8,049 bases of DNA from an uncultured Collinsella sp. (lineage in GTDB: Bacteria > Actinomycetota > Coriobacteriia > Coriobacteriales > Coriobacteriaceae), in contig CABUGR010000035.1 in the NCBI GenBank assembly GCA_902491135.1, forward strand, positions 1 to 8,049, given 5' to 3'. The notes below the pieces were generated by a model, which was given only the letters and a program-made list of their open reading frames with translations, was not told where the DNA came from and did not search any database. The first letter of the stretch is position 1. The number at the start of each line of letters is the position of its first letter. Position numbers and translations under genes: made by a program. Positions 1 to 5,585 of the stretch are shown here, one piece after another.

Positions 1-1067
1 GAAAGCACCATCCAGCCAATGCGATAGCCCGCGATCATGTGCGACTTGGAAAGGCCGCTAAAGGTGACACAGGGCAGATCGGGGGCGAGCGAGGCAATCG
101 AGACGTGCTCGTAGCCGTCCATGCACAGGCGGTCGTAGATCTCATCGGCAAAGATCATCAGCTGATGCCTGCGCGCAATCTCGACGATGCCCTCGAGCAC
201 CTCGCGCGGATAGACAGAACCCGTGGGGTTGTTGGGGTTGATGATGACGAGGGCTTTGGTCGCGCTCGTGATCTTGGACTCCATATCCTCCAGGTCGGGA
301 TACCAATCCGCCTGCTCATCACACAGATAATGTACGGGATGACCGCCAGCAAGGGTTGCGCACGCCGTCCAGAGCGGATAGTCGGGGCTGGGGATCAGAA
401 TCTCGTCGCCATTGTCGAGCAGCGCGTTCATCGAAAGCTGAATGAGCTCGGACACGCCGTTGCCCGTGTAGATATGCTCCATCTGAACGTTGGGCAGGCC
501 TTTGATCTGCGAATACTGCATGATCGCCTTGCGCGCGGAGAACAGGCCGCGCGAATTGGAATAGCCTTCGCAGTCGGGCAGCTGCTGGCGCATGTCCTTG
601 ATGACCTCATCGGGCGTGCGGAAACCGAAGGGCGCCGGGTTACCGATATTGAGCTTGAGGATGCGCTCGCCCTCGTCCTCCATACGGGCGGCCTCGTCGA
701 CGACGGGACCGCGCACGTCATACAGGACGTTATCGAGCTTGGTGGATTTAGAAAAAGTACGCATGGTGGTGCTCCTTGCAATTTGAGCTGAGGGATGGGG
801 TTCGGGCTTGGAATCGTTGCGGGGTGATGATGCCTCGCCTTGATCGGCGTCGCCGGCAAGCAGCCAGGTAACATCGACCTCCAAAATACGGGCGAGCAGC
901 TCAGCCACATCGCGCCGCGGGATCGTCTTGCCGCTCACATATTGGCTCATCTGACTCTTGCCGAGTTTTTTGCCGAGCATCTCCGATGCGCGGATCACGT
1001 CCGACTGGCGAACGTCGCGATCGGACATAGCCTGTCGCAGGCGATCGCTAAACGTCTCTTGGTCCAC
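1..1067 (-). CDS. XRE-type HTH domain fused to AlaA-like alanine aminotransferase (3' end beyond window)
   Basis: One uninterrupted frame runs from a GTG at 1067 to the left edge; AAGGAGG at 1079-1073 lies 5 nt before it. Residues ~1-72 form a lambda-repressor/XRE-like HTH (recognition region GKSQMSQYVSGKTIP, then a helix ending LEVDVTWLLAG). Residues ~73-101 are a polar, Pro/Ser-rich linker. From Met102 (764) the protein closely follows E. coli AlaA, a PLP fold-type I enzyme moving the amino group between alanine/2-oxoglutarate and pyruvate/glutamate: KLNIGNPAPFGF, YTGNGVSELI, PSPDYPLWTA, IINPNNPTG, FADEIYD, and the PLP lysine in SGLSK at 45-47 (Lys341; Lys240 counted from Met102, the AlaA number). 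The enzyme should therefore be active. A second good start (ATG 764, AAGGAG at 777-772) could also yield the enzyme without the HTH. The architecture resembles MocR regulators but uses an XRE rather than GntR HTH. The C-terminus lies outside the window. Autoregulation is inferred from the upstream repeats. Confidence 0.85.
   Translation of the reverse strand, partial: MDQETFSDRLRQAMSDRDVRQSDVIRASEMLGKKLGKSQMSQYVSGKTIPRRDVAELLARILEVDVTWLLAGDADQGEASSPRNDSKPEPHPSAQIARSTTMRTFSKSTKLDNVLYDVRGPVVDEAARMEDEGERILKLNIGNPAPFGFRTPDEVIKDMRQQLPDCEGYSNSRGLFSARKAIMQYSQIKGLPNVQMEHIYTGNGVSELIQLSMNALLDNGDEILIPSPDYPLWTACATLAGGHPVHYLCDEQADWYPDLEDMESKITSATKALVIINPNNPTGSVYPREVLEGIVEIARRHQLMIFADEIYDRLCMDGYEHVSIASLAPDLPCVTFSGLSKSHMIAGYRIGWMVL
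772..777 (-). promoter_or_regulatory. Internal Shine-Dalgarno site before the aminotransferase domain
   Basis: AAGGAG on the minus strand sits 7 nt before an in-frame ATG (762-764), exactly where AlaA homologues begin. It forces an AGG arginine codon, uncommon in this GC-ending codon usage, which hints that the site is functional. If used, it gives an HTH-free aminotransferase from the same mRNA. It may instead be a relic of two once-separate genes, or chance. Confidence 0.5.
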
Positions 1068-1088
1068 TAGAACCTCCTTGCTGGCAAA

Positions 1089-1169
1089 GTTCAATTTATA
1101 GAACACGAATTGAACCAAGGTTCAATTTAGCAAGCAGTATAGCGCCGTACCTCATTCGTAAGTTCAATT
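1089..1169 (-). promoter_or_regulatory. Operator array of AATTGAAC boxes over two tandem promoter-like elements
   Basis: GTTCAATT occurs at 1089-1096, 1120-1127 and 1162-1169, and inverted at 1108-1115. The middle pair makes a 20-bp palindrome (AATTGAACC-AA-GGTTCAATT, 1108-1127). Same-strand copies are 31 and 42 bp apart, close to three and four helical turns. Read on the minus strand, TTGAAC at 1125-1120 with TATAAA at 1100-1095 (19-nt spacer), and TTGAAC at 1167-1162 with TATACT at 1141-1136 (20-nt spacer), resemble -35/-10 pairs, so the boxes cover the -35 elements. The array lies directly upstream of the HTH-aminotransferase, whose own HTH is the obvious candidate binder. The repeats are seen; promoter and binding roles are inferred. 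Confidence 0.6.
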
Positions 1170-1229
1170 TCATAAGAAAACGTACCGAACTCCGAGATTT
1201 GCCCAAAGCGGACAATGACGTGCACACGT

Positions 1230-2087
1230 TTAGAGGTATTCAAGGAATCGAGCAGCGGCAAGAGAAACGTCAGCCGTGCGATATATCGCATTGATCTGCC
1301 GATGGGGATGTCCCTCAAGCGAACGCACGGCAACATCGAACTGACAACGGCGCAAGATGAGCGCGGGAAGAATGCTCACGCCCAGGCCGTCCTCGACCAT
1401 GGCCATAATCGCATAGTCATCCCAGGTCGACAGCTTGGAGCACACCGTCAGCCCCGCCCGACGGAACAGCGGCGTAATCTCGTCATCGGTGCCGCGTTCT
1501 AGCAGAATAAACTGCTCGTTGGCTAAATCGGCAAGAGAAACGACCTCCGCCGTGGCAAGCAAAGAATCTGCCGGCACTACCGCCATCAACTCGTCGCGCA
1601 CCAAAGACCGCGATGCCATGCCGTTTTCTCGAGGCTCATACGGGATAAAGCCCAGATCGCAGCGGCCCTCTGCCACCCATTGTTCGATCTCTGAATAGTC
1701 GCCCATCAGCAACTCATAATCGACGTCCGGGTGATCGGCGCGAAAGCGCGCAATCACCGGCGGCAGCACGTGGGTCGCCACGCTCGAAAACGTACCGATG
1801 CAGATTTTGCCGCGCATGAGCCCACGCATCTCATCCACCCGTCGCTGCAAACGAACAAATTCCTCGCATAACGCCTCGACCGCCGGCATGACTTGCCGCC
1901 CATCGGCAGAAAGTACTACGCCCTCGCGGCTTCTATCGAGCACTTTAAAGCCCCAGTCTGTCTCAAGATCGGCCACCATACGGCTCACGCCCGACTGCGA
2001 ATAGCTCAGCCGCTCGGCGGCGCGCGTAAAACTGCCGGCGCGCACGGTCTCGAGCAGCACCTGCATCTTTTGAATATTCGTTTCCAC
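1230..2087 (-). CDS. LysR-family transcriptional regulator
   Basis: 285 residues, within the usual LysR range. The N-terminal winged HTH (~residues 3-62) shows the family signature: IQKMQVLLETVRAGSFTRAA, then LSYSQSGVSRMVADLE and VLDRS. A linker helix (~65-88, VEALCEEFVRLQRRVDEMRG) leads to a periplasmic-binding-protein-like effector domain from about residue 90 (GKICIGTFSSVATHVLPPVI, DLGFIPYEP, VEDGLGVSILPALI). The GTG at 2087 is chosen because GGAGG lies just upstream on the minus strand and the protein then begins the usual few residues before the HTH; an ATG 7 codons earlier (2108) has no good SD. The gene is divergent from the EamA exporter with a LysR box between, so it most likely controls that exporter and itself. 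The effector cannot be told from sequence. I see no clear terminator between its stop and the next gene downstream on this strand. Confidence 0.93.
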   Translation of the reverse strand: METNIQKMQVLLETVRAGSFTRAAERLSYSQSGVSRMVADLETDWGFKVLDRSREGVVLSADGRQVMPAVEALCEEFVRLQRRVDEMRGLMRGKICIGTFSSVATHVLPPVIARFRADHPDVDYELLMGDYSEIEQWVAEGRCDLGFIPYEPRENGMASRSLVRDELMAVVPADSLLATAEVVSLADLANEQFILLERGTDDEITPLFRRAGLTVCSKLSTWDDYAIMAMVEDGLGVSILPALILRRCQFDVAVRSLEGHPHRQINAIYRTADVSLAAARFLEYL

Positions 2088-2132
2088 GGCACCCCTCCAC
2101 CTTTGCATGAGTTTTTGTCATGTTATCCATGC

Positions 2133-2138
2133 ATTATA
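2133..2138 (-). promoter_or_regulatory. Probable -10 element of the lysR promoter
   Basis: A perfect TATAAT on the minus strand, about 46 nt upstream of the GTG start. No good -35 sits at standard spacing. The LysR-box palindrome covers the place where one would be, which fits negative autoregulation (inference). Confidence 0.45.
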
Positions 2139-2159
2139 TTCGCTTTTCTTCTAAAGCCA

Positions 2160-2176
2160 GTTCACCCATAGTGAAC
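2160..2176. promoter_or_regulatory. LysR-type operator (T-N11-A palindrome)
   Basis: GTTCAC-CCATA-GTGAAC has perfect 6-bp arms and a 5-bp centre and contains the T-N11-A core typical of LysR boxes. It lies in the 118-bp gap between divergent lysR and the exporter gene, the classical position for a LysR site. It is about 30 bp upstream of the exporter ATG and just upstream of the lysR -10. Confidence 0.65.
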
Positions 2177-2205
2177 ATGCTCGGATATAGAAGGGATGTC
2201 AGCGC

Positions 2206-3117
2206 ATGAACAACGGACTGTTTACGTACTTAGCAGCATTGCTATTGTTTGGCTCCAACGGCATCATCGCCGCCGCCATCGCGCTGCCGAGCTCCGATAT
2301 CGTGCTACTACGCACGTTTTTGGGTGCACTCTCGCTTGTCACCATCCTCGCCATCACCCAACGCCATAAGTTGCAGGCGCCATCTCGCCCCCGCGAAGCC
2401 GCAGCCCTCCTCCTCTCGGGAGCCGCGCTGGGCGCCAGCTGGATTTTTCTGTTCCGCGCCTACCAGACGATCGGCGTCGGCGTATCCTCGCTGCTGTACT
2501 ACTGCGGCCCCATCATTGTCATGGCCCTCTCGCCATTTATCTTTGGCGAAAAACTGACCGGCGGCAAAATCGCCGGGTTTATCGCCGTCGCCTGCGGTGC
2601 TTTTCTCATTGCAGCACAAGGTCTAGGCGGCAATATGCCCATTGCGGGTATCGTCTGCGGTATCGCCTCGGCATTTTGCTATGCGCTGATGGTCATCGCT
2701 AGCAAGGGTGCGCCACACATCGAAGGCCTCGAGAACTCCACGCTCCAGGTGAGCGCCGCCTTTGTGACCGCGCTGGTCCTCACGCTCATCACGCAGGGCG
2801 CTCCCTCATTCCTGTCCGCCGGCGTCGCCGCCAGTATTGATTGGCGCGCCGTCGTCATGCTCGGCGTCGTCAACACCGGCATCGGTTGCCTGCTCTACTT
2901 TAGTGCCGTCGCCAAGCTGCCCGTCCAGACCGTCGCGGTCGTCGGCTACCTCGAGCCGCTTTCGGCCGTCGTGTTCTCGGCCGTCCTTTTGGGCGAAGCC
3001 ATAACACCGGTCCGCCTGATGGGCGCCGCGCTTATCATCGGCGGCGCGATTTTTTGCGAACTCGCCGGCAAACGCGCAAACGCCAAGGCTGGCATCGCCC
3101 AGACAGTACGTGCTTAA
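2206..3117 (+). CDS. EamA/DMT-superfamily transporter (probable metabolite exporter)
   Basis: 303 residues with about ten hydrophobic helices in two tandem EamA repeats (~residues 6-134 and ~147-286). Each repeat ends in the family pattern of a GEKLT/GEAIT turn followed by a Gly/Ala-rich helix: FIFGEKLTGGKIAGFIAVAC and LLGEAITPVRLMGAALIIGG. The family acts in the cytoplasmic membrane, usually as proton-driven exporters of amino acids or other small metabolites; the substrate here is unknown. The ATG at 2206 follows GAAGGGA at 2190-2196 with 9-nt spacing. A short polar C-terminus (GKRANAKAG) follows the last helix. The divergent LysR gene with an operator in between suggests induction by the exported compound or its precursor (inference). 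Confidence 0.92.
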   Translation: MNNGLFTYLAALLLFGSNGIIAAAIALPSSDIVLLRTFLGALSLVTILAITQRHKLQAPSRPREAAALLLSGAALGASWIFLFRAYQTIGVGVSSLLYYCGPIIVMALSPFIFGEKLTGGKIAGFIAVACGAFLIAAQGLGGNMPIAGIVCGIASAFCYALMVIASKGAPHIEGLENSTLQVSAAFVTALVLTLITQGAPSFLSAGVAASIDWRAVVMLGVVNTGIGCLLYFSAVAKLPVQTVAVVGYLEPLSAVVFSAVLLGEAITPVRLMGAALIIGGAIFCELAGKRANAKAGIAQTVRA

Positions 3118-3151
3118 AAGCCCCTGCTTTGAAATGCTACCTGCGTAGATA

Positions 3152-3175
3152 AATAATCCCCAGCTGAGGATTATT
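3152..3175. repeat. 24-bp near-perfect palindrome between the EamA gene and kup
   Basis: AATAATCC and GGATTATT are perfect 8-bp arms around CCAGCTGA. The whole 24 bp is a dyad with one mismatched pair. It lies 35 nt after the exporter stop. The downstream side (TGTCTAAAAT) is only weakly T-rich, so it may be a poor terminator for the exporter or an operator in the kup upstream region. Confidence 0.45.
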
Positions 3176-3232
3176 GTCTAAAATAACCTGATGTGCCAAA
3201 CTGCTCTTGTATGTATAAAGACGGCATAAAGA

Positions 3233-3253
3233 TTATCTGTCCTAGACAGATAA
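3233..3253 (+). promoter_or_regulatory. Perfect 9-bp inverted repeat just before the kup ribosome-binding site
   Basis: TTATCTGTC and GACAGATAA flank a 3-nt centre (CTA). The element ends 10 nt before the AAGGGAG SD at 3264-3270. A weak promoter could overlap it (TTGTAT 3207-3212, 18-nt spacer, GATTAT 3231-3236). It could be a DNA operator or, if transcription starts upstream, a leader hairpin able to affect translation of kup. Confidence 0.5.
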
Positions 3254-3275
3254 CCGGATGTCTAAGGGAGTCCAC

Positions 3276-3368
3276 GTGGCACACAACAAACTGGAGGCAA
3301 GCCCCAAGACCAGCGTGGTCAAGGCGGGCACGGAGCCATCCCCCTCTCCGCTGGCATGCTGCTTGTAA
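3276..3368 (+). other. Likely original 5' end of kup, now out of frame (30-codon open frame)
   Basis: The GTG at 3276 has the best SD in the leader (AAGGGAG, 3264-3270, 5-nt spacing). It opens MAHNKLEASPKTSVVKAGTE, with GC-ending codons and a hydrophilic composition like a cytosolic transporter N-terminus. The frame stops at TAA 3366-3368, overlapping the transporter frame, which is offset by one base. Adding one base, for example to the C5 run at 3340-3344, would join the two as TEP-SPLSAGMLLVTLGVVYGDIG. So it is either the detached N-terminus of Kup (mutation, assembly error or slippage) or a translated leader peptide coupled to the ATG at 3356. Confidence 0.65.
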
Positions 3369-5506
3369 CGCTCGGCGTCGTCTATGGCGACATCGGCACG
3401 AGCCCCATGTACACCATGAAATCAATCGTCGCCAACAACGGCGGCATCGGTACCGTCAGCGAGGACATGATTCTGGGCGCGCTTTCGCTCGTCATCTGGA
3501 CCATGACGCTCGTGACCACGGTCAAGTACGTGGTAATCGCCATGAAGGCCGACAACCACAACGAAGGCGGCATCTTCGCCCTGTTCAGCCTGGTGCGAAA
3601 AGTGGCACCATGGCTGATCCTACCTGCCATGATCGGCGGCGCGGCACTGCTCGCCGACGGCATCCTCACCCCCGCGGTCACGGTCACCACAGCCATCGAG
3701 GGCCTGCGTACCATCGAGTGGGGCCACGCGCTGCTGGGCGACGGCCAGACCAACGTCATCATCATCACCATCATCATTATCTGTGGCCTATTTGCCATGC
3801 AGCGCGCCGGTACCTCGTCAATCGGTAAGCTGTTCGGTCCGCTTATGACGCTATGGTTCCTGTTCCTGGCGGGCGCCGGCCTGTTCAACATGCTCGGCAA
3901 CCTGTCCATCCTACGCGCCCTCAACCCCATCCGCGGCATTATGTTCCTGTTCTCGCCCATCAACCACTCGGGCATCATGGTGCTCGGCTTCGTCTTCCTG
4001 TCGACGACCGGCGCCGAGGCCCTCTACTCGGACATGTGCCACGTGGGCAAGGCAAACATCTATGCATCCTGGCCGTTTGTTAAGGCGGCCCTTATCCTCA
4101 ACTATCTTGGTCAAGGCGCTTGGCTGCTTGCCAACAACTCCAATCCCCAGATGCTCGCGATGGATATCGTCAACCCGTTCTATATGATGCTTCCCGAGCC
4201 CCTGCGTCCCTTTGCCATCGTGCTTTCGGCCGTGGCGGCCATCATCGCCTCGCAGGCCCTCATCACCGGCTCTTTCTCGCTGGTATCCGAGGCAACCCGC
4301 CTCACCCTTATGCCGCATCTGCGCATCCACTACCCCAGCGACACCAAGGGCCAGCTCTATATTCCGCTCGTCAACAACATCATGTGGGTCGGCTGCATCT
4401 TCATCGTTCTGCTGTTCCAAAACTCCGAGCGCATGGAGAGCGCCTACGGCCTCGCCATTACCGTGACCATGCTCATGACCACGACGCTTTTGACGAGCTA
4501 CATCGCCGGCATCCTCAAGCACAAGCTGGGCGCCTGCGTCTTCGCCCTGCTCTTCGGTGCCATTGAGCTGTGCTTCTTCGCCTCGTGCCTCACCATGTTC
4601 TTTGACGGCGGCTATGTGATGATCTTCCTGGCCGCACTGCTGTTTGGCCTTATGTATGTGTGGCGTCGCGGCACCGCCATCGAGCGCACGCAGACGATCC
4701 TGCTGCCCGTCTCCAAGTACATTGACCAGCTCAATCGCCTGCGCAATGACGAGACCTACCCCGTGCTCGCCGACAATCTGGTGTTCCTTACCAACAGCCC
4801 CGACCCGCTCACGCTCGACCGCGACGTGCTCTACTCCATCTTGGATAAGCATCCCAAGCGCGCCAAGGCATACTGGTTCATCAACGTGCACGTTACCGAT
4901 GAGCCCTATACGCACGAGTATTCCGTTGAGACCTTTGGCACAGACTTCCTGTTCCGCGTGCGCTTGGACCTGGGCTTTAAGGTCAATCAGCGCATCAACG
5001 CCTACCTGCGCCAGATCGTTGGCGACTTGATGGCATCGGGCGAGCTGCCGCCGCAGCATCACACCTATTCCATCTACGAGACACGCGGCAACGTGGGCGA
5101 CTTCCGTTTTTGCATGCTGCGCAAGATGCTCGCCCCCGAAACGGACATCAACCGCAACGACCATCGCGTCATGGCCATCAAGTACGCCGTCCGCCGCGCT
5201 TGCGGAAGCCCGGCACGCTGGTACGGTCTTGAGAACTCGGCCATCATCATCGAGTACGTGCCGCTGTTTGCCCGCATGCGCCCGGCCGTTAAACTCGTGC
5301 GCACCCAGGTGCCGCTCGAGGTTCAGATCGAAGAGGCCGAGGAAATGGAAGTCGACATCTTCTCGGACGACTTGGTCAACGGCAACGAGGCCGGTAGGGA
5401 CATGAACGTCGATCCCACCGAGCTGCTCGAGAGCGTCGCCGATACGCCCGAACAGCAACAGCTCGACGGCCTCGAGAACGAACAACTCAACGACGCCAAC
5501 TTCTAG
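3356..5506 (+). CDS. kup: Kup-family potassium uptake protein (K+/H+ symporter), 5' end apparently frameshifted
   Basis: 716 residues from the first in-frame ATG. Kup imports K+ with protons across the cytoplasmic membrane. Family hallmarks are GVVYGDIGTSPMY (residues 7-19), ADNHNEGGIF, TGAEALYSDMCHVGK (~217-231), LNYLGQGAWLL and IIASQALITGSFSL. About twelve hydrophobic helices occupy residues 1-~440, followed by a soluble cytoplasmic domain (~445-650) and an acidic Glu/Asp/Asn-rich tail (~655-716) absent from the 622-residue E. coli protein. The ATG at 3356 has no SD and begins inside the first helix, some residues short of homologues. No start codon lies further upstream in this frame, which is open only from 3266. 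The well-supported GTG at 3276 is one base out of phase, and the joined product would be about 743 residues. The gene is followed by a terminator and appears to be transcribed alone. Confidence 0.9.
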   Translation: MLLVTLGVVYGDIGTSPMYTMKSIVANNGGIGTVSEDMILGALSLVIWTMTLVTTVKYVVIAMKADNHNEGGIFALFSLVRKVAPWLILPAMIGGAALLADGILTPAVTVTTAIEGLRTIEWGHALLGDGQTNVIIITIIIICGLFAMQRAGTSSIGKLFGPLMTLWFLFLAGAGLFNMLGNLSILRALNPIRGIMFLFSPINHSGIMVLGFVFLSTTGAEALYSDMCHVGKANIYASWPFVKAALILNYLGQGAWLLANNSNPQMLAMDIVNPFYMMLPEPLRPFAIVLSAVAAIIASQALITGSFSLVSEATRLTLMPHLRIHYPSDTKGQLYIPLVNNIMWVGCIFIVLLFQNSERMESAYGLAITVTMLMTTTLLTSYIAGILKHKLGACVFALLFGAIELCFFASCLTMFFDGGYVMIFLAALLFGLMYVWRRGTAIERTQTILLPVSKYIDQLNRLRNDETYPVLADNLVFLTNSPDPLTLDRDVLYSILDKHPKRAKAYWFINVHVTDEPYTHEYSVETFGTDFLFRVRLDLGFKVNQRINAYLRQIVGDLMASGELPPQHHTYSIYETRGNVGDFRFCMLRKMLAPETDINRNDHRVMAIKYAVRRACGSPARWYGLENSAIIIEYVPLFARMRPAVKLVRTQVPLEVQIEEAEEMEVDIFSDDLVNGNEAGRDMNVDPTELLESVADTPEQQQLDGLENEQLNDANF

Positions 5507-5528
5507 CGACGTCACAAATCAACGACAG

Positions 5529-5560
5529 CGGCCCTGCACCTCGCGAGAGATGCAGGGCCG
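5529..5560. terminator. Bidirectional hairpin terminator between kup and the bile salt hydrolase gene
   Basis: CGGCCCTGCA (5529-5538) and TGCAGGGCCG (5551-5560) form a perfect 10-bp GC-rich stem with a 12-nt loop, 22 nt after the kup stop. On the plus strand TCTTGTATT follows; on the minus strand a weaker T-rich stretch follows. It sits between two convergent genes and can serve both. Confidence 0.8.
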
Positions 5561-5585
5561 TCTTGTATTGCAGTAAAGCTAACGG

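Noticed and set aside
39..791. 250-codon plus-strand open frame
   Set aside because: It lies antisense to the aminotransferase domain, which has full family motifs; GC-ending codons create such long antisense frames.
2088..2108. ATG at 2108 as the lysR start
   Set aside because: It has no good SD; the stretch after it is itself the GGAGG SD for the GTG at 2087.
3118..3275. ydaO-type c-di-AMP riboswitch before kup
   Set aside because: It was considered because such riboswitches precede potassium transporters, but the leader is short and lacks the expected conserved sequence blocks.
3757..3782. ATC/ATT-rich simple repeat inside kup
   Set aside because: It encodes an Ile-rich transmembrane stretch; ordinary membrane-protein codon content explains it.
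3911..5515. 534-codon minus-strand open frame opposite kup
   Set aside because: The protein is His/Gly/Val-rich with no recognisable motif, no SD, and exactly mirrors the codon positions of kup; it is a shadow frame.
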